64,000 nt of DNA, from contig MARA01000030.1 of assembly GCA_001792895.1 (NCBI GenBank), positions 186,001 to 250,000 on the forward strand, in the 5' to 3' direction. Position 1 is the first letter of the stretch; each line of letters opens with the position of its first letter. This document shows, piece by piece, positions 29,575 through 40,576 of the stretch. Position numbers and translations under genes: made by a program. Below the pieces are notes generated by a model. It did not search any database and was not told the origin of the DNA. It worked only from the letters and a program-made list of their open reading frames with translations. This DNA is from Lentinus brumalis. Taxonomy: Eukaryota; Basidiomycota; Agaricomycetes; Polyporales; Polyporaceae.

Positions 29575-31427
29575 ACATGACATAAGTAACTTCACCGGAG
29601 TCGGACGGACTCCCTGAACGAGATCCTGGCTTCACAAGAGGCAAGCGGACTACAGCGCGACCTCCAGAAGCCGGCCCTTCAAACACAGACTGCATCTGAG
29701 CGGGGGCTACTTCTAGCCACCATCTCGGGCTCCTGATGATCTCGCGCCCAAGCAGAACGCGCAGTCGACTCGTTCGAGAACTCGTCCGAGCTCCGAAGGT
29801 CTTCTTCCTCTTCGAAGTCATTCGGACCAGGCAGGACGATTGAGCCGATTGAGCCCATCACTCGCGCGAAGTTGAGCGAGTCCGGGTTCGACATTGAGAT
29901 ATGGAGGGGATCGTCGGAGTCTAGCTTCAGGTCGCGTTGGTTGGCCTCCTGTAGGTCGAGCAAGAAGCGCCAAGTGAGGATCGAGGTCACTCTAAACAAC
30001 CGTGCCGATGTCAGTGTGTCTTGTCAGTACGAACGAGACGGGAAACACGACGCACGGGTCGGTGAAGAGTGTGATGTTGCTCGGTTCGTCAATCCCGAAT
30101 ATCTGCAGTTTTCATTGTTCAAACTTAGCAAGAATATGACGACGTGCGCAGCGTACCGAGGCCAGCGTAAAGCTGAGATGCAGGATATTGAGGGTAAAGA
30201 GGACCCTTTCAAACGTGGATGACTGAGTCAAGGAGAGCGCGACACGTTCTAGGGATTCTTACATGAAATATATGAGCCCTAGAGCGAGTCGTCTTGATGT
30301 GAGCATGTTTCAAGGCAGAGGAGATTTCTACTCACCGTTCCATAGCATGATAGCTGCCAGAGACCTCCGGCTATGATCGGCGAGTTGTAAGTGTGGGCGA
30401 GCAGGCCCAATAGCGAGCGTGATCCAGGTCACGACGATGAGCATGAAGTCTGCGAGAATAAGACCTGCGCGTGACACGCTGACGACTACGCCGCTGAGGG
30501 TCAGAGCAGACGCCTTCGCGTTGCAAAATGAGACCTACATCTGTGTACTATGCCTTAGTGGTGTCACTCGTCTATGATGATAGGAACTACATACATGATG
30601 GGCTCGTTCGGCGTAATCCGGACGATGTCGGCCAGGCATCCAATGACCGGGTCGTATATTCCCGTCAAGCCCAATGGAAACATCGCCTTATACACAGGGA
30701 TTGTCAACAACGTGAATTGGTGAGGTGGAAGCAAAACGACGTACAAAGTTTACGAGCGGTATGAGAGATAATATCAAAATCAACGTCGACAATACCCCAT
30801 TCTTGAGCAACCCGTGCGCTCGCATCGCAGAGAAGACTGGCATCGGTATCAGCAACTGTTCTGTTCGGGAATGCCCTGACCTTACCTGCGAAGGGTATGT
30901 ATCGAACATACTCCAATGCGGTATAAGACCTGACGAGCCCGTCACAACTGCAGCAAATTCAAAACAAGCACGTTAAGTATACGTTGAGTGGCACGGTCAC
31001 TAGCAACGCCACATTCGCACCTCTGAGAAGACGGAGTCAGCTCTGGGTGGCCGTCGAGAGATCATAAATGACACACCTGGTCGCTCAGGGCGAAAACAGA
31101 CGACACAACGTCCAAGATTTCGTACGCCAGCGTGACATAGCGGATGAAAAAGAACAGCGCGGACGCTCCGGTGGGCTTCTTGCTCCAGAATGAGTTCACC
31201 TCGCGACCGAAAGTAAGGACAAAGTCACAGAAAAGAATAGCTAATACATCCTCGATGAGCAATCATGGGCTTTGTACGATTGGGACGACTTACAGACTGA
31301 GGCGAAGTATATGTATCGCTCGATCCGTCTGGACTCCGAAAGCGTGTGGTCAGTACGGAGTGGGAGGGCGAGGACAACTCACTCACAGCTCGTCGTAGTA
31401 CGCGATGACATCTGCCTGAGATGACAT
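29575..31427 (-). CDS. DUF6533-like multi-pass membrane protein
   Basis: The start at 31427 gives MSSQADVIAYYDEL. Exons 31427-31387, 31328-31294 and 31240 to about 31077 join in frame to ILFCDFVLTFGREVNSFWS, KKPTGASALFFFIRYVTL, which is the DUF6533 signature of agaricomycetes. Later coding pieces give LVRSYTALEYVRYIPFA, VFSAMRAHGLLKNGVLSTLIL, YKAMFPLGLTGIYDP, VSRAGLILADFMLIVVTWITL and a cytoplasmic tail with MSNPDSLNFARVMGSIGS and acidic residues. About six to seven hydrophobic segments are expected. Function of the family is unknown. Downstream splice sites and the exact end are uncertain, and a disabling change among them cannot be excluded. Confidence 0.7.
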
Positions 31428-32062
31428 GCTTGACCAGAAGCTGGGTACGACGACAGGTAGAGGCGCGAGAATTCAGAAGGGGTGGAACGAGAGCCTCATA
31501 TATCAACGCTGCGCTCCGCCATGGGACGAGCATGGCGAAGAGCATCGTCGGAGTGAAGAGCTTTGATGAAGACGTCCTTCTTTGAATATAGTTCTGTCAC
31601 TGTTAACTGCGAGGTTACTATGCCTCCGAACGGCGAGCCGTGCTGGCGAGACGACATGTGAGACATTCGTGTCGTAAGTCGGAACCTACATTGACGGGCG
31701 CAACTACGAATCGATGACTCTGAGGATAGAGATCTATTCCTGCAAGCGTCAATGTGGACTTGCACAGCTCGCGCGGGGCTAAACCCTGATTACGATCGAA
31801 GTTTACTGCACTCACCATGACACGGCGAAGAGAAGAATCTTCCACTGACAGATGCGCTCGAAGGAGATGTTGATCATGGGAAACACGAGCTTAGGAATGT
31901 GATGGTGTAGAAGGGAGAGCCGGGTATAGAGTGCATGGTCGCAGGCTCGCAGCAACGAAGAAGAATTCCGGGATGAGGGTGGCAATGAATCCGAGAATCT
32001 TTGGAACCGCAGCCGGCGTAGCCCACTGCAACGTGAACTGTCCAGCACTCAGGCTGACAACT

Positions 32063-33738
32063 TCACCACCGGGGGACAAACCTCTCTGATATCAATAAGT
32101 ATACGAGTCAGACGACAAGTTACGGAACGAGTAGCACACACGTACCTTCGAACTGCGCTGCAGTGTCTGCGTCCGCATCCAGGAAGTAATCTCTGACCCT
32201 TCTCCCTTCCCACAGCGGAACCTCTCGGACCTCGACAGGGGAGCCGTCGTCGTCCCGTAGAACCCGCCACCAATGCCGCTTCTCGTCATCATTCCCGTCG
32301 AAGCCGTCGGGAATGTCCGCGAGCGCGATATAGCGCAAAGACGGGAACCAGTTGGAGATGGCCTCCAGGAACTGGTCGCGCCTGAATACGACCTTCCACG
32401 GTGCGTGCTCAGCCTGGGTGGTGGCACGGATGCTGAGACACAGCAGTGGAAGCTTCATGGCCGCCGTCTTCCGATTCGTCTCGGAGTATGCGTTCGTCTG
32501 GCAAGCGTCACGTCATCCACCCGAACTCGGAACTAACGAGGAGTACTCACAATGTCTGAGATAAGCTCCGTGAAATCGCCGTTGCGAGATATGAACTCCA
32601 GGGACCGCAAGGGGGCTGCCCAGCTCGCCATGACGTGCATCACATCCGCGAAGGTCGCGAATGTAAGTCCTCGGGCTGCGGTGGTGTCGACCGTTAGATG
32701 CACGAGTTCGTCTACGCTCTCCCTGGAGAGGCCAACGAGCTCGATATCGTCGGATGTGCGAGCGTGCAATGTGAGCCGGTGGACCTTCCAGCTGGAAGGA
32801 ATGAAGTTCGTCGGGTCGCTGTCGAACGCCAAGGGATCCGAAGCCAACTGGAGATGGCGGATTACGAACGGAGACTCTGGACCGTTCCGACGTGTGTTGT
32901 GTCTCCGGCTGATCAACGTGCTGACCCTGTTGTAAGCCACGTCCACTGCGGAGAGGTTGGGGAAGATGACCTTGAGCGGGTCTGCCGTGGTCCATGGCAG
33001 GATGACGGACAGAAGCCGCAGAGTCGTCAAAGAGGGAAGAACAGGGAGGGCGCCATCCTCGGCAGCCGGCCAGGTCCAGTTGTCCTCCGTCACGAAGCGG
33101 ATGTCCTGAAGTAGCAAGGTGTGTAGGAACGAAAGGTGAGATATCGAGCGTACCAAGTCGGCGAACGACGGGCTGTATGAGGGGCTATAGGAGTCGTCGT
33201 CGGGTTTGGAAGTGAACGAAAGCGATCGCAGCTTGGCGGGTAGTGAGCTAAGGTCCTGTAGCTTACTGGGCCACCCAGCGAGTTTAAGAGTTGTCAGATT
33301 GTCGAGACCTTGGACATCTTTGAGCGATACCACCTCGAGCAACCAAGCCGTACACTGGAGTTCCCTCAGGTGCGGCGCCTTGCGGATGGCTTCGCCCATG
33401 ATGGACATGTCCACAAAGGCCTGGAAGCGTGAGTGAGACTCGGGTGCCCAGAGTACCCGTATGGAACGCAGATGAGGAGCTCGATTAGGGCTGTCTGCTG
33501 TGATGTAGTCGCACAACGCGGAGGATTGCTCAGGAGAGCGAAGGACTACATCGGTGACGCGAAGAGGAATAATCTGGCGGACGTGTTTAGATAGTAGAGT
33601 CATCTTGAGACGATCCTGGAAGGATAGATGGTGCAGTATCTCTGAAAGAATATCATCTGGTATCGCAGGTGCCGCATGACTTCCAACCCTCCCCGGGAGG
33701 GTCTCTTCAGGAGGTGTGAGAGGCGTTATGCTGAACAT
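32063..33738 (-). CDS. F-box protein with LRR-like repeats, intact
   Basis: Exons 33738-32551, 32497-32146 and 32085-32063 join in frame (520 aa). The F-box is near residues 24-65 (PAIPDDILSEILHHLSFQDRLKM). Leucine-rich segments fill the middle. The C-terminal block has FPSLRYIALADI, HWWRVLRDDDGSPVEVREV, PLWEGRRVRDYF and QFEG. The last coding exon is only 23 nt (ERFVPRW-stop). Introns are 53 and 60 nt. By family knowledge it would dock to SKP1 in an SCF ubiquitin ligase, with the LRR-like part choosing the substrate. It is the nearest intact relative of the disrupted gene (520 versus 519 aa), which it helped to delimit. Confidence 0.88.
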
Positions 33739-34487
33739 CCTTCAGTAGTTTGCCGCGAATCCGTGTCGTCGTAGTTGCTTCCCGCCAGGGATCTAGGTTC
33801 TGAGATGGAAGTCGGAGCCAGAGAGCAGAACAAGTAAGCGTGAGACGTACTCAGGTATGCCGTGACCGCAGTCTATCGGGGTGAGAGCGAATGAGGTTCC
33901 TCCGTGATGTTGCTATGATGAATCAGAGTACATCTTGGCAGTTCATCATGAATGTCACATACAACGACGTTACATGCAGCGTAGCAGCTTCTGATCCCTT
34001 TCCCTGGATCTCGGTCTGAGATATATATGACTACGGGCAGTTTCGTCAAGCGAAGAAGGTAGAATGCGGACGTACACCCATGAGTTCGACCGCATGTCGA
34101 AAGACATGGCCAATCCCTCTGTCTTGTGCGAGAACTCACCACTTCCGAGCTCAATGTGGAGGGCAAGTGTGGGGCAAGTCTCACCGCCCGCGTTTTTGGA
34201 ACAGTTTCGACAGTCAGCGGAGGCTAAACGGTCCAGAGTCCAGAAGCAGTTGGCTTGCTGCAGTTGATGTCAATACGGAAGCACATGAGAAGCGGTCGAC
34301 GTAAGTTCTGCGACATGGTAGTCCGAGTTCAACATAGTCATCCGTCGGTAAACGATCCAGGCTAAGGTAAGTAACCTCGTAAGTGCGAAGTAAGTACTGC
34401 TGTAAGAGGCTGTAAGTAGTGTACCAAAGCGCTTCTCTTCCCCCGACCACCATCTTCCCGCCGCATCTCATTCTCAACGAAGCCGCT
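33739..34487. other. Divergent intergenic region between F-box gene and SPT3
   Basis: About 750 bp shared upstream region. No ORF, repeat or motif that I can support. Confidence 0.5.
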
Positions 34488-35763
34488 ATGGCTACAGCGA
34501 CGAAGAAGGCATATGTCGCGGAGACTCCTGCGCACAGAGAGTACAAGTACTCGCAGGAAATCTCGCAGATGATGTTTGTCTTCGGCGAAGTCCAGGACCC
34601 AAACCCAGAGACGGTGAACCTCGTCGAGGATATCGTCCGGAGTCAACTCATTGAACTGGTGAGCACCTGTCTCGTGTTTTTGAGATACTACGGGCTACAA
34701 CTATCAAGCACCTAGATTGTCCAAGCCCGTTTCCTCGCGAACCGGCGCGCCGCACGACATGTCTCCGCTGAAGACCTCATCTTCCTCATCCGCCACGACC
34801 GCGCGAAGGTCAACCGACTACGAACATACCTCTCTTGGAAGGACGTGCGCAAACATGCGAAAGACTCTGACGGAGGCGGTGGAGGAGGGATGGAGGTAGA
34901 GAACCTCGAGGACGGCGCAGACGGTGAGTGGCCACACTTCGCGGTGTGCTCAGCTTTCGCGCAAGGGGATGCATGGCCTCTTGTGGTCATACACACCTCG
35001 TGTACTAAGTACGATCATTTCTGACACTACGTAGACAAACTCACTGCGAAGGCGCAAAAGATCACCATCAAGCTTCCCTGGGAGATAATGACGATCTACG
35101 CCGACGTACTGCCGACCGACGACGAAGAGGACGACGACGACATCGAGGCACACGAAGCCTCGATCCAGCGACTGAAGGTACGCTCTTCCATAACATCCCT
35201 CTCACCACCTCTCCAACACCGCGTCCAGGAAGCAGACGACGCCACCCGCCAAATGACGCGCGAAGAGTACCAGCACTACTCGGACTGCCGCCAAGCCTCC
35301 TTCACCTACCGCAAAGCGAAGCGCTTCAAAGAGTTCCTCAACCTCCCCCCGCACTCGACTTCAAGACCGGCGACGACACCGTCGACATCGTCGGCTTCCT
35401 CGCCTTCGAGATGGTCCGCGCGCTCACCATCGCCGGGCTCAACGTCAAGAAGTCGCTCGAGGACGCGTACATGCGCGACGCCCCGCACCACGGCTCCTCG
35501 CCCGTCCTCGGCAAGCGCAAGGCGCAGCTCGGGCTCGCCGGCGACGCCAAGCGCATGCGCCGCGACGACAGCCCCGAGCACGAGGAGCAGCCGCTCCCCG
35601 TGTGCTCGCTGTTCCTCCCCCGCCCGAGGCGCGCACTGCGCTCCGCCCGGAGCATATCCAGGACGCGTTCGCGCGCATGCAGGGCGACTGGGCGCAGCGC
35701 CGCTCGGCGGGGATGCGCAACTGGCGTGGTGGCCTCATCCGGACTACTGTCACTCTCATCTAG
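34488..35763 (+). CDS. SPT3: SPT3, SAGA subunit (two apparent single-base frame breaks)
   Basis: Exons 34488-34658, 34716-34923, 35035-35177 and 35229-35763. The N-terminus is the histone-fold pair region ([58 protein letters not shown]), followed by [14 protein letters not shown] and [20 protein letters not shown]. In SAGA, Spt3 helps deliver TBP to promoters in the nucleus. The frame breaks at the C6 run 35345-35350 (after FLNLPP) and the C5 run 35617-35621. One more C at each site restores [16 protein letters not shown] and the conserved end [25 protein letters not shown], giving 352 aa. Two independent losses in so conserved a gene, both in C runs, point to sequencing error. Confidence 0.92.
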
Positions 35764-35919
35764 GTCTCCGTTGTCTTTGTTCGCTATCGTTATTCGCTGT
35801 GCCCCTTGATTTCCTCCCTCGGTGTACCATAGCTGTCGGATCCCTGTTGTACCAAGCAATGCTTCTAATATACATGTTACATGCCGCTCTGATGATGAGT
35901 CCGTGTGAATACATGCTGG

Positions 35920-37568
35920 CTATTGGAAGAGCAGCGATGCCGCGATGTCGAGGTTTCCGGCTGCCGCCTCTAATGCGTGGATCGCCCTTTCTCGAGTCGC
36001 CCCCAGCCCCATCAGCATGTTGATGTGGTCCTCCGGGAAGCTACTCGCAGCGGGTCGTGGAGGCTGACTCGACTGCCTCGCAGGCCCTCCGCGTCCCGCA
36101 CCCACGGGTGCAGGTGCAGCACCAAGCGTGTGACCCGACCCAGGGAAGGGAGCCGCTCCCTGCGCAGACGATCCCGAAGCTGCCGCAGCAGCAGCAGCAG
36201 CCTCCTCCGCCTCCACCGCCGCGCCCGAGTTACGTGCGTTCGCGGGCAGCTCGTGCTCCGGCAGGAACGCGACCTCACGCCCTTGGATGCGCAGGACACC
36301 CTTCTCGAGGTCGATGCACGCCTGGTGCGCCTTGAGCATGTCCAGCCCGAAGAGGAAGTCGACGTTACGGCCCTCCATGATTGTGAACGAGCACGGGAGG
36401 TGCAGGTCGGCGACCTTCAGCGGCGCGCTGTGCACGCGTCCGAGGATCTTGGCCGTCCCGACGCCTTGTGCGACGCCGGAGAAGCGGCGGTCGAGGAGGC
36501 GCATGATGCCGCACTTTTCTGCCGCGTCGGGAGTCACTGTGTCGTGCATTGGATGTTAGAGGTCATTTGCGCTTGTCAGGGAGATGGAACGTACTGATTG
36601 TTGATTGTGCGCCGCTGTCGACGAAGGCCTTCATCGGGTGGCCGTTGACCTCGACAGGGATACTGGGAAAGTTAGCGGTTACGTCCACCTCAGTAGTGCG
36701 GAGGAAGACTCACTAGAGCATGGTCACGCGCCCGAACACTTCGGGCGAGTACTCGAGGGCGTGTTCGAGGTTCTCGAGGACGGCCTGCTGGTGGATGGCC
36801 TCCTCTATCCGCCGCTGCGCCTCGACGCTGTACGGGTCCAACTCCAGCAGGGCGCGTTCGCGCTCTGCTTCCTCCTGCATCTGGTGAGTCTGCCGCAACA
36901 GCTCGGCGAAGCGTGCCGGGTTGCTTTGTGCCGCTTCTGCCATTTCGGGATGTGTCTGTCACAAGTTCATAACGTGGAGTCAGTACGTATTGCTCGAGTA
37001 GCGTTCCAGTAGCAGAGCGGGAGAGGAAGAGAATGATCGCGGGTTCGCTCGTCCGGAGTGCTCCATTTCGACGATTCTCGTGACCACCTGAAGAGGACGG
37101 GAGGGAGGCGCAGGGACGAAGAGAGATCTAACGTACCTGTCGTAGTTGTTCCATGAGGGCGGGGTCCCCCAGAAGTCGGTAACGCGACACCTCCGCATCC
37201 TGCTGCATTTCCCTGCATAACGTCCAGACACTTGTCGGTATAACTCGATGATGGTAGACTGCGGCAAGACGCACCTCCCAGCAGCGGGAACGTAGACCTT
37301 CCTCTTCAGCGACAGCTCCGCCTTGTCTCCGATCCCACACTCGCGCATCGTCGCCTTCGGGTTGTCCAGGTTCTTTGTGCCAAAGGAGATATGTTGCTCG
37401 CTGACGGGTATCCCGGACTGCTGCGGTTCAGGACACGAGCACGGGTGAACGACAATGAAGTTACTGTACCTCAGCCTCGAGGAGAGCCATCACGTTCTCC
37501 AGCTCCATGTTTGGATCGATCTCGACGGAGAACGACTGCCCTAGCTCCGTCTTAAACGTCAACTCCAT
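35920..37568 (-). CDS. DDI1: DDI1, ubiquitin-dependent aspartic protease/shuttle factor
   Basis: Six exons (37568-37470, 37417-37275, 37212-37137, 36955-36714, 36662-36595, 36536-35920) give 414 aa. The ubiquitin-like domain opens the protein (MELTFKTELGQSFSVEI). The middle has ARFAELLRQTHQMQ and the retroviral-protease-like domain, with catalytic AFVDSGAQST near residue 202, FLFGLDMLKAHQACIDL and EVAFLPEHELP. An Ala/Gln-rich linker leads to a C-terminal UBA domain (MLMGLGATRERAIHALEAA, LDIAASLLF). DDI1 binds ubiquitylated clients and the proteasome and can cleave heavily ubiquitylated proteins. It converges on SPT3 with a 156-bp gap. No defects were seen. Confidence 0.95.
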
Positions 37569-38373
37569 CGCGAGTCTCGTTCTACGCAGCGGTTCGAGTG
37601 GTGTCGGGTGGTAGTCCGAGGGAACAAACAAGAGTGGAGGTGTGCACGATTCGGTACGTTCGAGTCCAGCGATCAGAGACAACAGACTTTAGATGGGTTA
37701 TCGGTCGTGCGCAGATCAGCGTGTAAGGCTTGAGTACTCAAGTGTCCGCGGGGAGATGTTGTATTCTGAGGTTCGGGGAGGAAGAAGAAAAGAAGGATGA
37801 GTGGCTTCGCGATGCGCGCAAAGCTTACTTATATAGGACGCGATGTGAAAGTGGCTTGCGCGTGCTACCGCACACGCGTCCCCGCTTTGTAACTACGCAA
37901 GCAATTTCTCCTTCGGTCTTACGTCGCCTTTCGGACACCGCGAGTGGCCAGAATGTACGAGAACATACCGAGAGGACGTGTTTCATCAGCGCGCGCGCAG
38001 TACGCGGACGAAGAGGGCTAAGCACCTGAGCGCAAACGAGGGTTAACGTCAAACGGTATACTCCAGAGTCCAAGATATAATCCGACAAAGCAGTACAGTA
38101 GAATCACAAGGGTATAATGTAGACTACAATGCGAGCAACGCGATCAACCACGCGTCGATCGCTTACTAGGTAAGTGGCTGCGCGCGAACGACGACCTGCA
38201 GGACATCATGAATCAGAGACTCATCGACAACACGCGAAGAAAGCAGCAACTCACAAACGGGACCCGCCGCCCTTGATGTTCGACATCAACGCGCTGTCCA
38301 ACGCCGACAGCGACACGCTCGCATCTACAAAGCAGGTCCCAGATGATCAGCCAAAACCCTCCTCGCACACAAA
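37569..38373. other. Intergenic region between DDI1 and ATG29
   Basis: About 800 bp that serves as DDI1 upstream region and ATG29 3' region. Only short frames; nothing supported. Confidence 0.5.
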
Positions 38374-40012
38374 TCACTGGATAGACCCACCACTCAGGTC
38401 GCTAAAACTCGAAGCTTCGCTCCCCGTCGTCGGCGTGCCAGCCGCAAGGCCCGAATGCGTGCGCTGCACGCGTGCACTCGCTGGGTGTCCCCGCGCGCTG
38501 CCAGGCGAGAGCGCAGGCGGGGACGAAGTCTTCTCCGGGGTGAGATGTCGCGGGACGGACGTAGGTGAGGTCAGGCGCGAAGGAGACTGTGGGTTCGAGT
38601 GCGAATTCGATTTGGAGCGCGACTGGGAAAGCGAGTGTGACGAGAAGGACTGGGACTGAGACCGCGCGGGGTGGTGGTACGTGTTCGTCGCGTTGTGGCC
38701 TTGACTGTGATGTCGTGAACGAGGGTGTGGATGAGTTTGCGGGGAAGGATATGCGTGAGCGTTGGGCTCGGGCGTAGGGGAGGGTATCGAGGGTATCGAA
38801 CCCTGCGGGGAGTCCACGCTGGCGCTCGACAGACTCTGGTTTCTCGACCGCGAGTAGTCCCTTGGCGCATTGGAAGAAGATAGAGACGTACTCATGCCAG
38901 ACAAGGGTCTCGCCCTGCCCCGAGGCTTCCCATTGCCATGCCCGCTCCCGTTCGTCCTCGCCGCAGGGTCTGCGACGAGGCCCAGCGCGTCCTTCGTCAT
39001 GAGCCTCTGCAGATCCTCCAACTTGCGTGCCAGCAGCTCCTGTTTCTCCGCTTCCTCCTCTCTCCGCGCATCCTCATCGCTCTCATCGTCCTCGTCCTCG
39101 TCACTCGTATCCTGCTCTCCATCGGCTCCGTCGGAAGACGACCCGGCGCCGCGCGACGACGCCTGCGAGAGCGGCCTGAGCTGTGGCGAGTGCGTCCTCC
39201 TCGGACCCTGCAGCGTAAGCGTCGACGACGACGAGACCTTCTTCGTCGGCCGTGGGTAGATGTTGCCAGAAGGATGCGCAGAGAGCGGGCTCTGGACGTG
39301 GTCAGTCCCTATTGGCGACCGGAGCTGTAACCCGCGCCCGTGAGCACTCCCAAGAGAACTCAGCCGCGCGCGTACCCCAATATGCGGACGTATCGTGCTA
39401 GTGCCGGGGACTGTGCCGGAGGTCGAAGCCATGCCGCCGTTCGCGGAGGAGGATGCGGGTATCGAGTCGCGCTGCGGCGGTGGTGGACGGGCAGGGTCGG
39501 ACATCCTCGGGAAGTACTCTCCCTGGCCGGTGCGTTGAGGCGAGGGAACGGTTGGGAAGACGGAGGAGGGCGTGCGCAGTCCGAGGCCTTGGAGACCGCG
39601 CAGGTCTTCCTCGTAACGGACTTGGGCGCGGTAGAGCAGGTACGGCAAGGGCACTTGAAGGTGTTGCGCAAGGCCTTTCCCTGTTGACATAGAATGCATG
39701 AGCTCACCTCAGACATGGGAGATGAACATCTCGGGCTCTGCAGCACGCAACGCGGTGATACTCAAAGTGAGAGGTTATGACATACAGTCGGGATTAGCAC
39801 CCTCGATAGCGCGGCTCTTCGCGATGACCTCCCACAGTATGTGCTCCTTGTCGGCGTTCCATTCTACCTGGACTTGTGAGGAATAAGGTCAGAAATATAT
39901 CATCTGTCAGCACTCAGGATATGAAACGCACCCGAGGAGGGTCTGGAGGCGCGTCTTCCGGACGGTTGTATGGCAGACGAACAATCACTCGGACAGCAGG
40001 AGGCGATGGCAT
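38374..40012 (-). CDS. ATG29: ATG29, autophagy scaffold protein
   Basis: Exons 40012-39932, 39867-39786 and 39680-38374 give 489 aa. The N-terminal Atg29 domain is clear: VRVIVRLPYNRPEDAPPDPP, VEWNADKEHILWEVIAKSR, WKGLAQHLQVPLPYLLYRAQ, VRYEEDLRGLQGL. The remaining 390 residues are Ser/Pro/Arg-rich, disordered and acidic in part (TSDEDEDDESDED), as in other basidiomycete homologues. Atg29 with Atg17 and Atg31 forms the scaffold at the pre-autophagosomal structure, and phosphorylation of its disordered tail regulates it in yeast. Relics resembling its 5' end occur at 48.9-51.6 kb. Confidence 0.9.
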
Positions 40013-40576
40013 GTTCCTTGCCCACAAGTACAGCAGTGTGCTAGACGACTAAGCCGTGCACGAGCGGAAGAGCGGCGCAGACAGAACTGGAAGAGGATGG
40101 ACGTGGTGGTATTGAACAGAGCCCGAAAATGAGCGCTCGTCGTCGCTCGTGCTACCACCCGTACGACCACCATGGAACGGCGAAGCTCCTCCTCATGGGT
40201 TGGTTGCCTGAGGTGCGGAAACAAACGTCGGGTGAGTTTCATCAGCACTGGTTTATGTGTAGAGTTGATCATTTGTCTTGCCAGTACACCATACTTAGAG
40301 TGACTTCGAGGTCGCGCCCGTCGCCTTGAGTCTGCAATGGGCATACTACCATTCTCGTTTCGAGTTCATGGTGTGATAGGCCAGGTTAACATTCTCTGAA
40401 ATTGCTCTACAACGGCGGTGACTGGCCAATCCTATCTGTACAGGCTCCTCTATAAATTAACACCGCCAGGCCCGAGTCGCACAAGTCCATCCTCGCGAAC
40501 TTCAGCACGGTACCCCTGCCGATCCAACACGCGAAACGTTACCATAGTATCCACCGTTACCTTGCTCCTCATACAA
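40013..40576. other. Intergenic region between ATG29 and the NTPase gene
   Basis: About 560 bp holding the ATG29 promoter side. No supported feature. Confidence 0.5.

Noticed and set aside
34488..35763. SPT3 as a pseudogene
   Set aside because: All motifs and splice sites are preserved, and both frame breaks lie in C runs, as do other breaks in this sequence.
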